Shown: positions 24,880 to 37,500 of the stretch, piece by piece
How positions within the stretch are numbered: position 1 is the first letter of the stretch
Layout: each line of letters begins with the position of its first letter
Source of the DNA: Sipunculus nudus
Lineage: Eukaryota; Annelida; Sipuncula; Golfingiida; Sipunculidae
Direction: 5' to 3'
Assembly (NCBI GenBank): GCA_026874595.1
Contig: CM049306.1
Location: 79,820,142 to 79,884,141, forward strand
Length of the DNA: 64,000 bases
Notes under the pieces: generated by a model
The model's database searches: none
What the model saw: only the letters and a program-made list of their open reading frames with translations
Told to the model about the DNA's origin: nothing
Translations under genes and position numbers: made by a program

Positions 24880-25345
24880 TTGTCAACTGGTAATATCCTT
24901 ATAGCCTTACACCTTTGTTACATTCAGAATTAGCCAGTTTTGGCTAGAATGCTTATAACTCTGTCATTATTTATGCGGAAGGGTCTAGTTTTTAAACAGC
25001 TTTCAGAGAAACAATTACAAATGGTGTCAAATTTTGTTACATTTTGCGTCACACCAGATTTAGCAAGTTTTGCTATAATGTTTGAAACTCAGTCAATTTT
25101 TATGCTAGGGAGATCCAGTGTGTTTTTTTTATCTAGATTTTCTTTGTGATGTCTGCAGGCACAGACTTCAAACTTGGTCATTTTATTATGCATACAACAC
25201 ATAAGTGCACTCTATTTTCCTTATGTGTTACTGTGACCACAAAGGGGGTCCCTGGTGAGTGTATGGCATTACTACATTTTGCCTACAGACAGATGGACAC
25301 ACAGACAGACAAACAGATGGAGCTGATCACTATATCTCTCTTCTG
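24880..25345. repeat. interspersed repeat with cagacagat end
   Basis: Two loosely similar sub-units (ttagccagttttggctagaa and ttagcaagttttgctataat) are followed by acagacagatggacacacag. It resembles the same general class as the 23.3-kb array. Boundaries are approximate. Confidence 0.5.
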
Positions 25346-25548
25346 CTAAGGCAGAGGATAAACAAGACAGCTGTAGCTGCATTCTATGGTTATATAGCTA
25401 GGGATATGTCTTACTGCATAACTTACTGACCAATAAGAAATGGTACCCATCTCCTTCTACTAGAACGATAAATTTAACAGGTGTAGAAGAAACTACACCT
25501 GGCAAGATCCAACCAAGGCAGGGGATCTCGTCAACTATATGAATCATA

Positions 25549-25922
25549 CCCCTTTCACACCAGAAATGCAAACCAGTTTCAAACTGTTTTAAATGCGTTT
25601 TTTAAACCATTTTGGCCAAAAGGTTTTGGATTGAGCTCAGGAGGGGGTTTCAAACCGTTCTGAATGCGAATCATTTTATCCACTTTGCTTGAGTATCGTT
25701 TGAATGCTCAATTCGCATTCAATATGGTTTACACCTACTTTTCAAGCAGCATCAGGTCACAGTGCAAGCACGAATGCTTGTGTCAGCACACTGTGACATT
25801 GTTCCACATGTGAAATGTACACCCCATGTATTGGCGCTAGATGCAATGTGAACGCGCAACAAACCGATTTGTCAATCCGTTTTGTCTAAATTGTTTTCAA
25901 AACGTTTTGTATGTGAAAGGGG
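25549..25922. mobile_element. MITE with TA target duplication
   Basis: The terminal inverted repeats CCCCTTTCACA and TGTGAAAGGGG are flanked on both sides by TA, as expected for Tc1/mariner-type insertion. Internal parts are also self-complementary, with repeated aaacNgtttNaaa blocks. 374 bp with no coding capacity. Confidence 0.75.
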
Positions 25923-25999
25923 TATCTTTGTAGTTAATTAACATTTGTCAACTATCAAGAACTGCCACTTGCGGTGATATCTGATGGAAGAATTTAGCA

Positions 26000-28100
26000 C
26001 TACAACACAGGTAGACCTGATGTATTATTAAATAACTATATGGGAACTAAATAATTGGTAGTGTTAGCAGAGTTGTATATGTATATCACTTTTATAAATC
26101 TAACTGTTCTTAATAATGAAGTTTCCACATCTGCCTACAAAAACATTTAGACTTTGAAACATTTTAATCTTACTTATTATTTTAAGGTGTCTTGTTTGTT
26201 CTTTTTCTTTTCCAATGGTTAATTAATTCATTTTATCATTTGTTTTATTCTCAAATGGAAAGATGTAATTCATTAAAATTGGAGACAGAACTATACAGTG
26301 AGAGGAAAGGGTTTTCAGACACTAGCATTCATTTAAAGCTTTAATTCAAATATGATTTACCAGTTGTACTGCATTTAGTACTGCTGTGCAACTGATGTAA
26401 AGACACCTGGTGTAGGTTTTTGGAACTGTAAGACAGGTAGGTCTTGTGAAGGAATAGTTGATGGATTCTTATTTGAATAAAAGTCAGGTGTTGACTGTTG
26501 ACAGAGAAATGTACTTACTGAGCTCTCTCCAATTTAAACGATTAGTAAATTAATGCATGTTCATCTTGCTTGGAGCAGTGATTAATACCTCACCAAAAAA
26601 GTCCTACACAGCACACAGATAAAACCAGGTAGCAGTGTGAGTAAAGTGATATTGATGAGCCAGGAAAATGCCAACGGAGAGGTTTCATGGCATTTTAGCA
26701 AACATGGCTGTGTGGGTAGAAGGCAGACTGATAAGCGACCGGTCGCAAGCTGCTGTCAAAATGTTTTGAAACCAAATAGAAACAGAACAATTCGCTTCCT
26801 AGGATAGCAGCATGAACTACGAAAGGTGAATCTCATATTTAAAACTGTTTAAATCATCTTCGTGTGACAGGTTGGCCACTTATATATTGGTTTTCTGCTT
26901 TTTTAGGGGAGTCCATATCCCGGTGTAATCGCTGATAGTGACTTAACCTTGATCCTTTGGGGTCAAAGGTTATCACTTGTCTGCATGATGACACTTCTTT
27001 CACAATGAAATGATCATATTTCATACCACACCAGGTGTAAATAATGCATACAAATTTAGCAGCCATCTGAATCTCTCATGATTGTAGGGTGCAACAGTTG
27101 TTTTGACACACAATATTCACATGTATGATATAAAGTGTCTGGCTTCAAATTCACAAGGCTAATTTTTTGTGATTTTCAAATTTTGTTGTTTCTTGAGGGC
27201 TTGATATCACGTTATTTAATATGTACACTGAATCTTAAAAATCTGATAAGTACCCATAAGAAAGAGTAGCAAATCTTGTCCACTATAGGCACAATTGAAA
27301 AATTTGAAAAAAATCTGATTTTATTTAGAATTTAATGTCAATCTTTGTTTTCATGTAATATCATATATGTGTTATTATTTTTAATATCAAATTTTGCCTT
27401 ATGAATTTCAAATGTATATGTGTGGTTCCCTGGATAACATACATAAAATGCAACTGAGGTAAGAATATAAATGTCAGTTCATCTGTGAAGATGAGACAAG
27501 TTTCCCTTTTCGTGATTATCATGAATTTAAAACCCTTGCAAACAACAAGTCATCCACAGTTTATACTTGATGTTCAATGATTTTATATTTTTCACTGTTT
27601 AGCGAGGGTTAATTTTTTTATTAAACCATTGAGGAACCTGCAATGTATTTTAAAGGGGTGAATTCTTATGCATGATATATGTATTAAATAAAAATAATAT
27701 TTTGAACCTTTCGTAAAAATAAACCTAAAAGCATGAAACCCACATTGTGTTTATATCCTTGTTTGTAACATGAGGGGGGCCTGCTGATTGTAACCCAAAC
27801 ATATTCATCAGGGACATCTAGCAGCTATTCAGACAAACTAAGAGGTTCGAAAATGACAAAAGATATAGTGATGCTGCATAAGCTCTCATCAGTACAAATT
27901 TCTAAAAGTTAAAAGGAGAATTTCTAGTGAATCAAAAATTCACTTCTCAGAGTTGCAAAGATTTATACATACATACAGATCTTACAACTTTAATGCTTAA
28001 TAAATCTTTACATTTAACTGATAAGAAATCATTTGAAATAGGTAACAAAATTTTGTTTATATAATTTATTTTTTATGTATAAGTAAATTGGACCAAGCAT
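26000..28100. other. intronic stretch, nothing identified
   Basis: AT-rich, no convincing exon. A 70-codon minus frame at 26854-27066 was considered and not accepted. Confidence 0.4.
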
Positions 28101-28115
28101 TTGTTTGATGGACGA

Positions 28116-28837
28116 AGCTCACATTCCATACATATATGCGCATGTGTAACATGTATGCATATACAGTATGTGCACATACTGCATAGTGGTCCTACGATTC
28201 GATGAAAGTTGCCGACATAATCGCTGTTTAAGGGCAGGTGACATCAATCAATTTCAAATAATCAGAATTTTTTTTTATTTCTGAGCTTCCAATTGTAGGG
28301 GCACAATCATGCCCGCCCCTTCCCTATTCTTCATACAGAAGCTTACATGGCTAACAAAACATGTTTCACATGTAAATTTGACAAACCATTGCAATTTTTT
28401 ATGGCGAATACTGCAGTCAATGTAAATCACATGTCAACATGAATGAGTTAGAATACTCTGCATCAAGCTGAATCATTTTTGAGCAAGGAAGAAAGTGTCT
28501 TCAAAACTTTTACAGGTGTGGGGGCTGGTAAGTGTGTCAACCCCCACATTCTAATAAAAATCATGCTACTAGCTGTGTGGAGTACACAGTTGATGGAACA
28601 GCCACATGGGGACTGGCTCTCGTTGGTCGTTGTGGTTCATATGCAGCAATATCAGGAATATAGAATAGAGCTGGATGTGTATAGAAAAGTCATCTGCCAG
28701 AGGAAAACCTTATCACAGACTTCTAAGTTTGGAACTTCCCCATCTGTTACCATGTCAATTGCTACCTTGAGCAATCAAAACATCCTGCATAAACATATGT
28801 AGATACACATACATACTGCATATGCATATGTGGAATG
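28116..28837. mobile_element. possible approx. 720-bp inverted-repeat element
   Basis: The left end reads gctcacattccatacatata and the right end, on the other strand, gggctcattccacatatgca. Both ends continue into runs of atgcatatac. The interior contains a GC-richer block near 28.6 kb. Ends are imperfect and no target duplication was found. Confidence 0.4.
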
Positions 28838-29299
28838 AGCCCATGAGAATATGTGTGTGATTCTTAGCTTTATATGTAAAGCATACGTACTGCATACACA
28901 TATTATATGCAATGCTACATTTATATATTTATGGTCGCTTTGCTACCCAGAGCTGGGAGGGACTAAACTGTGAGTTAACTACTGTAACAAAACATATACG
29001 AGGATATATCCGGATAATATGACCTGAGGAACACCAGCCAGTAATTCACAGATTCTCAACAGCACAGGGCTGACTGCCAGCCCTTGCTACAAGCAAACCC
29101 TCCAGTTTCATTGAGACCATCTGGCCAGCCATGGCTGCTGGTTAGAGACTGGTGCAGGGATCAGGAAACAGGCCAGCAAGTCAGGCATTACTAATGCACA
29201 GCATAGGTTTACCTGAACCGGCCTGTGTTTCCAGATATCTTGTTTAATACACACAGCCCCAATGTGTTTGTTTACTTGCTTTATATTCTCCAGCCACAG

Positions 29300-30900
29300 T
29301 CAAACAGTGTACACATAAAATCTAGGTTTTACAACACCTGGTTCTGCATGGAGGTTTTGTTGAAAATAACATACTTGATTTCCTGATTTATTTAAAAGGG
29401 TGGAACTTCCTCTGGTAAAGCAATAAATGACATAAAGCTATGAAAACTACAGAAGACTGTCTTATATATTAAATGTATGTGGTTAACCAAAGGAAATGAT
29501 TAATCCTCAACCTCAGATTCTTCTTAAAATATTTTACCTTAGTTTTTATGTATGATGAAAAACAAAGTCCTGCTTCATTATAAAACAGCTACATGTAATG
29601 AGTCTTTTTCAAAGTATTATTATTTAATAAAGGTGTAACAATGTATTGAACTTGAAGAATAGATGCACTGTATTAATTGCAAGCCCTTGATTTAACTGTA
29701 ATAGATTATATAATCTGAATTGATTATTTTGATTATTATTTTTTGTATGTACCATCTTGAAGTCCTTTGTGAGCTCTCAAATTTGACGAAGTAGTTCATA
29801 TTGTGCCAGCTCTTTATCGTGTACGTGCCCTAAATCTACCGTAACTCCCATATAAACATTGATGACAGCAACAAATAGACGGAGAGCTACAGTTTTCTTT
29901 TGTTTGCTCATATATTTACTATAATCAATATTTCACCACCTACTGTCCACCTGTTTTTTGTAGATGATTTACTAAAAGGTTTATATTTTTCAATATTTTC
30001 CAAGTAAACAACATATGGAAGTGACAACCTAATATGGCAGTTAAGAATTTTACAATAAATCCCCCGTTTATGTTTCACAACATTTTTGTCTCTTTATCAT
30101 GATATGGCAGATATGGTGTATCCCTCCATAAGTAGCCATCTTTGTTTTAGCTGGTTATATTTTTTAGAGTGTTTACATGAGGTCATCCAATCAGCTGCTG
30201 TCAGTTGAGGCTGTTTTTGCATGTGACCAATGACCCTGACCGCCATAAGTGGGTCTGATATGTTGTAAAATGTAGACTGATTCCTCATATTTTCAGAAAA
30301 TTCTGTTACTCAAAAATGGCATAAGGTAGGAATTTAGTTAACTAGTTGAAAATTAGGTTCTGTAATCCTCTCCTCTACACTATAACTGTTTCCCTTGAAA
30401 TGTACCTAATCAAAATTTTCATAGCAAAAAACAGGTGGACATGAGGGGATGAAACGGACTATAACATCCATTTTATTTTAAATTTACTGCATAAGTAAGA
30501 ATTGAATCTAGAATTGAATCAAAGGTAAAGAATTGTTAACTAAATTGATTTTAAGGGACCTCAAAATTCACAGGCCTATAATATTTAATATAAACTAGAA
30601 AGCACTCAATTACCACAAAAAGACCTCCACCAATATGCTGGCTCAACCAACTCAAAAATATGACCATGATCAAATACTGGAATGTGGTACCTGAGCACAG
30701 GAATATAAAAATATTGGAATGGATCACTCAATATTATAATGGTTTTATCTGAAGTGTAACTGATATAATACTACAAATATTTCAACCCAGATATTTCTCT
30801 CCTGAGTAATACATTAGTGAGAATTCATATTCAAAAATGAAACCTGTGGTTAGCAGTTTTGGTGATTTTCTGTCTATCCAGTGCCAACATTGTGTTGCAC
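29300..30900. other. intronic stretch, nothing identified
   Basis: AT-rich, short chance frames only. The GC-richer block just before it (29.0-29.2 kb) is non-repetitive and could be regulatory, without further support. Confidence 0.4.
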
Positions 30901-30982
30901 TATTTGTTGTGAATTATTATCAATATTAGAGGTAAACCCATGATTTTGACATGCAACATCTGGATTTTAGTGTGTATGTAAA

Positions 30983-31249
30983 ATGGCAGCCCTGGCATTT
31001 CGAGAAACTGGGAGAAATCAACCCATCAAGATTCTGAAAGGTTGTTTGGATATGACACAAAAGTACTCTGAGGAAAGCGTCCATGTGCAAGTCTGTGGAA
31101 AGTTCAAGAAAACAGTAGTAGGACAACTAGAATTTGCCTCCTACTTGCCCGGCTGGACAAGTGGGTCCAACATATACTTTTACCCAAGGCATGAACTAGA
31201 ATATCAGCAAAAGCTGACAAAAGCCCTCAGCCAAAAGAACAGTGTTTAG
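30983..31249 (+). CDS. 88-codon open frame, hypothetical
   Basis: Complete frame with a good start context (aaaATGG), an in-frame TAG upstream and a TAG stop. Starts MAALAFRETGRNQPIKILKG and is hydrophilic with balanced composition. The segment acttgcccggctggacaagt resembles other 'aagtgcccggcaagt' repeats in the window (32.3 kb), so it may belong to an interspersed repeat. No family recognised. Confidence 0.2.
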   Translation: MAALAFRETGRNQPIKILKGCLDMTQKYSEESVHVQVCGKFKKTVVGQLEFASYLPGWTSGSNIYFYPRHELEYQQKLTKALSQKNSV

Positions 31250-31371
31250 AGGTGGTAACAGTAACAAGTACTAAATATCTGTTCTCACATGGATGTATAT
31301 CTGTACATGCCTCAGTTATAAATTTAAAATGGAGAGGTATGTACCATGATTCATAACAATCCACCAAATGC

Positions 31372-32225
31372 TTCCTGAAAAATAAGCTTCTAAGTTTTAT
31401 TCTATTATAAGCTCTGTGACCTTGAAAAGTAGGTCAAGGTCACCCATCTTCGAACATGAATGAGATTTTTGTCGATATACATCTTCACCAAAGAAATAAA
31501 ATTCCTATTGTGAATCCTTTTAGAGATATCCCGCTCACAAGGCCAAAGTTGAAAAATCCAAGAAAAAATTCAATAAAAAATCAGAAATTGCAGGTGGTGC
31601 CCCCAAACTTGTGCAGCAGTTACAGACCATCAGTCCCTATGATCATAGTAAGTATTGTGAAAATCCATCCAATTGTTCCTGAGAAATAAGCTTCTACATG
31701 TTTTTTCTATAATCAGCTCTAAAACGTAGAAAAATAGGTCAAGGTCACCCATCTTCGAACTTGACCGAGATTTTGTCAATATACATCTTCACCGAAAAAT
31801 AAAATTCTTACGGTGAATCCTTTTCGAGATATCCCGCTCACAAGCCCAAAGTTGAAAAATCCAATAAAAATTCATTAAAAATCAGAACTTGTAGGTGGCG
31901 CCACCAAACTTGTATAGCAGGTACAGACTATCAGTCCCAATAATCATAGTAAGTTTTGTGAAAATCCACCGAATGGTTCCTGAGTAATAAGCATCTAAGT
32001 GTTTTTCTATAATCAGCTGTAAAATGTAGAAAAATAGGTCAAGGTCACCCATCTTCGAACTTGACCGAGATTTTGTCGATATACATCTTTACCGAGGAAA
32101 TAAAATTCTGACGGTGAATCCTTTTCAAGATATCCCGCTCACAAGGTAAAAGTTAACGGACGCCGGACGGACGGACGGACAGCTTGGGTGACGACAATAG
32201 CCCATCAGCCTAAGGGCTGAGGGCT
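31372..32225. repeat. approx. 303-bp tandem array with ACGG terminus
   Basis: Nearly three units, each with aggtcaaggtcacccatctt and gagatatcccgctcacaagg, starting near 31372, 31677 and 31979. The array ends in ggacgccggacggacggacg then cagcttgggtgacg. The identifiable 3' signature and unit structure fit an interspersed molluscan repeat. Confidence 0.85.
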
Positions 32226-32267
32226 AAAAAGGATCTTCCTGTTCTTGTATACAACCAATAATATTTG

Positions 32268-32352
32268 TAGGGCAAGTAAAATTTTATGTAGGGCAAGTAA
32301 AAGCTAGGTTACTTGCCGGGCAAGTACTTTCAAAAGTTAATGCAAAGCCCTG
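32268..32352 (+). repeat. dispersed repeat ending in agccctga, copy 2
   Basis: Contains gggcaagtaaaa twice, then acttgccgggcaagtacttt and caaagccctgag. Diverged counterpart at 13838-13918. Confidence 0.6.
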
Positions 32353-32599
32353 AGTTTGGTTGCAAGGGGACAAGAGCCTGCAAAGTTAAGATGGCAATAA
32401 CAATTTTTTACTACACCCACATCCTAAAAAATATAGTAGGATTGCTTGTCACAAACCTAAAGAACTCTTTCTTATACAGGCAAATCAACTCCCTCAGGGT
32501 GAAGGCATTAATTAGTTTAATTAGGCAAAATAAAAATTTCACAGCTACAAATACATACTTGCACCAAAACACACCACTTGATTTACAAAAGGGCCTGTG

Positions 32600-34370
32600 A
32601 GATCAATAAACAAGAGTTCCTGTGAGACGCATAAACAAAGGCATTCTACATGTGAGATAAAAAATAAGATGTCCTGTGAGACCAATACACAAAGCTGGCA
32701 TGTGAGACCAATAAATCAGCCGGTCCTGTGAGATCAACAGAAAAACTATTCCACATGAGACTGCTCAGGAAGAATGGATCCAATGAAATAAGTAATTATT
32801 GAATAAAAGCTGAGATTAAGCTAGGGAGATTAATAAACAAAAACTGATGCACATTTAATGATTACACTGTACTTTATGAGACAATATGGACCGCTATAAA
32901 ATTATTCAACTGGGTTTCATTATTGTATTTTATATTCTTAAGGTAATTAGGTGCTGCAAACTGATTATAACTGTCTGGATGAACTGTTGGATAAACAGAC
33001 AAAAATATAAATGCTTTTAATTTGAGGTTTGTAATCATATCATGTTTTATTCAAGCACAAGTGGCAAATCTCTATGGAGCAAACTATGAACAAAACTGTG
33101 GTGGCAATTAATTAATTATATTGATGACTGGTCTTTATTTGATATTTCATTAAAATGGGCTGCATTCTCATGAAACAGATGACCACAAAGGATTATGTAT
33201 GCACTGAAAAGAACTTAAACAATCATATTCTCTGGGAAGAATTTTTTTTTATTCTGTCAGAAACACAAAAGACCACACACAAATGAGCAAAACTGTGTAA
33301 AAAAGATAATGTATGTTGGAATTAAATTGAAATATATGCGTTTTCTTTATTTGAATATGACAAAGAAGTTATAAGAATCAATAATCAATCATTTCTAACT
33401 TTTTCTTTTAATCATCAAACATGGTTGAAAATCTAATTTGCATTTCTGACTTCCTAATTAGACAGCTTTACCAAAAATATTAAATTTCTATTAATATATC
33501 AATAAAATTTGATTTAATTCATTATAAATATGCTTCAATCATAATCAAATAATCTGAATAAAAGACAAACCATTCTGAAATAAAAATAATCTTACATTTA
33601 CAACAACAAAAAGAGAGAAAAAATCTTTCATACATTAATAATGTATTCTCTGGAGTGGGGCACACTCAGCTATAGTGTGTTAAAGTGCATTTTACCAGAT
33701 CTGCAACTTAAATGCATTAGACAATCACACACAGGTGACAGAGAGATCACATATGCACTGATTTATACACTAATTTGATGTCACACCTTGGCCTTTCTAA
33801 GCCTGAACAGTGGTGGTACTGAGTTATTGCTGACAAATCAGACACTGAACGGAGCTAGAAATTCATCAAGTGCAGTAATTATGTTTACACTGTTGAAGTG
33901 TTCCCATTATTAAACCTAATGCCTGTCGTGGGCTTTGATGTTGTTTTAGAACTTGTAGGCAATAAAATCCATGTCAGACAACAGGCTGCACTCCCTTTTC
34001 AACATTCCTTACAGGGATATGTACGGTACTTAAAATAACATAAATGAGGTAACTTATGGTAGTTCAGCCATTCACTTATTTTGAACAGCCTTTAACAGAA
34101 AATAGGTTCAATTCAATTTCTAAATTTAACTTTATCCTGTAAACATCAAATACTGCCAACAAATAAATTATTTACAAATTTTCTGTTGTTCTATGACCTG
34201 ACATTAGTTGTATTTTTATTAAGGTCTAAATAGCCAGAACTTCCTGACCAATGAGCAGTCCAATCGCATATTCCACCCCACATACATGGACCTAATATCA
34301 TATAAAAGAGTATCAATATGTAACTGTTGCAAGCATCACCTTAGTGCCTGCTTATCTGAAGCACCTGCTT
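32600..34370. other. intronic stretch, nothing identified
   Basis: AT-rich. A weak repetition of 'ctgtgagacCaataaacaa' (32597-32760, about five loose copies) is the only structure seen. Confidence 0.5.
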
Positions 34371-34379
34371 AACCTTACC

Positions 34380-34545
34380 TATGCCATGGAGGTTATGTAT
34401 TCACCAATGTTTGTTTGTTAGCAGAGTTTTGCAAAAACTATGAACTGATTTTAAAGAACATTTGTAGAGGGTAGAACATTGACAAGGGAATGTTTCTCTA
34501 AATTCTCGTGCAGATCTAGTAGTTCCTGAATATTTTGCCTTTATA
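34380..34545 (+). repeat. old interspersed repeat fragment
   Basis: Contains ccatggaggttatgtattca, caatgtttgtttgttagcag and gagttttgcaaaaactatga. This string order is widespread in invertebrate genomes, from memory. A more degraded relative lies at about 40345-40465. Confidence 0.5.
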
Positions 34546-34820
34546 ACAGGGGCATATATATGCACTCTTCTGGGTTCCACTCTAGTCGCATTATGTTAGA
34601 CTAAAGACAGATAATAAATAACAATATGCACTAATTTGGTAAAGAAATGCTCAATAATCGATGCACTGAATTGCAACCCCTCAAACTGTAAATGTAATGG
34701 AATCATAATCACCGAATCAATTTGTGTCAATTATTATTTTTATGCATGCGTGCATCAGTGAGCTCTTAACTTTGATGGAGCACACTGTGATGATGAAACT
34801 ATTTATTGTGTATGTTAGGG

Positions 34821-35053
34821 ACGAGATTAAAATCCAAGCAGATTTCAAACTCGCCTAGATGAGATTGTGAATGTGATCTAGCCTAGGCGAGATTGCAATT
34901 GTTATCTTGCCTAGATGGATTTTAAACTCACCTAGACGAGATCACAATCACAATCTCACCTAGGCGAGATTAAAATCCATCATGGAACATGCCAGGATTA
35001 AATCTTGGCTAGGCAAATTTAAAACCCACCTGGATTTCAATCTCGTGTCTGAC
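34821..35053. mobile_element. palindromic repeat built on CTAGGCGAG
   Basis: The ends acgagattaaaatccaagca and, on the other strand, acgagattgaaatccaggtg form terminal inverted repeats. Inside, five variants of cgcctaggcgagat alternate in both orientations, separated by gattgtgaatgtgatc-like spacers, so the whole block can fold into a large hairpin. Non-coding. Confidence 0.7.
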
Positions 35054-37500
35054 ATATATATATGTATGTGGTCAAGGTATAGTTTCAACCCTCACCGGTA
35101 AATCAATCCTTTCACATAGAAAAAAAATGGCAGAGATATCCCCAGGGCAAGTTACATTTTTCCTTTACTTGAGGTGAAAGAAAGTCTGAATTCACTAGAT
35201 TAGTAAGACTTGACACAACCACTGAATCAAAGGTAATGACTGAATTTAATGAATCGATTCAAATCTCCCCATAATTCATGAGCCGAATAAACAGAGATAT
35301 TCAATTTTCAAATATCAAATCAAAATGAACATGCACAGCTGAGGAATCTACCATAAAATCTTGTTTAAAAAAATGTGAAATGCTTGAAAACCATCTCATT
35401 CAAGGTTCCCTAATAGTTTTCTCATCTAGAATGACTCTCTATCAATACTTGTATTCAACTGATATTCTATAAATCAGTCATTTAACAGAAAGCCTACCTA
35501 ATACAGTCTTTAACAAATAAATATTCTTTGACCTTCTCTTCACACTGAAGGACATGAAAAGACCTTTGGGTGTGTTTAAGCTGACTAAATGTGTGATTCC
35601 TCTCAATTTAAAGCCCACAATGGGGTTAATTTGTGGTGAGATATATATCTTACAGGGAAGAGCTAGTTGACAGCTAGAGTGGCTGGAAGCACTTCCTCTG
35701 GTCTTATTAATGACTTAAGTACACCCATTTCAAGCCTCCCATCCTCAAGCCAGGTTTACCAAGCCCTCCAATCAAAATAAAAGGCCTTGAAACATCTTTA
35801 AATCATCACCTGCTTACAGGGAAACCTCACCGTTTTTTATATATACCACTCAGACTCCCTCTCAGAACCAACAGCTTCGTACTCAATGTCTCTACCCATT
35901 TTGGTTTGGAACTTCACATTATGACAGATATGGAACCCCTGCTGGGAGCAGCTCGTCCTTTTAAGGAAAAGATTTCTAATTCCTAACCATGCTTTGGGGA
36001 TATTTTACATATGCAGCAAATGACACTTGGAACTGTGACAATTAACTGGAAAGAATAATCTGGTTTTTAATTATAATCACGGCTGTCATATTTTACTGTT
36101 TCTTGACAGTTACAACCCTGCTGGCATAATGCTCACAGAATAGCTTCCCCGTAAGAGTCTCCATTTTCAAGGTGACATTTAACACATCCTCTCACCATTG
36201 CAACATCATTTAATTTCATTAGATATTACAGATATCTTAAGCTTCCAGGTATATTTAATACTATGTTTAATTCTCCCATTATAACTGACCTTAATTTTGG
36301 TAAGCCTTTGTTTCCAAATTTAAATTTCAATGTTCTGATTTAATACTACTATTTTAGACAAGAGACATATGAAAAGAAGGTGGTGTCAGATAAAACTGCA
36401 AATTAGATGGCTGACTACTGCTGTATGTAAAATCAGTTGCCATCCCTAACTGAATTCTATGAACCTGTAATAAACTGTAAAAAATAAATATCAAACAAAC
36501 CAAACTGAAACTGCCAACAAAATAAGGCATAAAGCCCCCCCCCTTTCATTAATGTTTGTGTGAAAAAAAATCTAATAAATTTATATCAATTTATAAATAA
36601 AATTTCCCATTTTTTTCAAACATACATTATAAATATCATACAGAGAATATAATACAAAATATAGAAGAGAATAGTAAATGTATTGGATTTGGCAGCCATG
36701 CCATTGTGACAGCTTGTCTGAATGTCCTGTCATTACCACAAAGAGATATGGAAAACAAATATCAGGCTCCGTGCATGTGTGCCAGAGCCAGCTATAAAAG
36801 GTGTCATATAATTCCTTGATCGGAGCTTTGTTTGAATTTCCAACCACTTGGTCCCCTCTTGACACAGAGAGCTAGGTTACCTTTAAGAGCAAGTAACCCT
36901 TTATGCTCCGTCCAAGACACACATAACCTCCACTACTCCAAACATATCATACTCTCCACACAGTGTTCATGACCAGATGAAAAATGTCCCCATGAACATG
37001 CCTTCATGTATGCCTGGAGAGGGATAACAGAATTAGATCTAAGCTCTTATTTACAAACCTGATATAACTTTACAACCCTGGTAAAAAACTATTTCCTAAA
37101 TGAGGTAACAAATATATGTGTTTACATTCTGATCTGTCAAGAAGGCATACATACAATCCTGCCTTTCAGATGATGATGTAAAACAGACTGTCAAGCAAGA
37201 ATCCCTGGAGCCAACACCCAGTGTTAGTATATATCCTATTCATGTGTACATAAATATATATCTTAAATTCAATACTAAATCAACCCTAGGTTTACAGCTT
37301 TTTGACATCAGATATATGCCATAATGCTGTCTTCATATCATATATTATGTTTTTTTTCTGGCCTCAATATATTTTATAACTTGCAAGTACCTAAGTGCAG
37401 CATATTCTACATTTCACTTAAAAGTAATTATATGGTCTTTATTGTTATCTTAAGTAACAGATCACCTAAAGAACCCATTTGCCCCTAAAATGAACATGTA

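Noticed and set aside
26854-27066. 70-codon minus frame starting MAAKFVCIIYTW
   Set aside because: Good start context, but it contains a gacctt/aaggtc motif seen in interspersed repeats and no splice or promoter support; length is within chance.
28479-28802. 107-codon plus frame
   Set aside because: Falls inside the suspected inverted-repeat element at 28.1-28.8 kb; the opposite strand is open too.
36581-36865. 94-codon minus frame
   Set aside because: No ATG at its start (GTG only), no clear acceptor, and the second half is AT-rich and low in complexity. A TATAAAAG on the plus strand near 36793 was also noted without any following exon.
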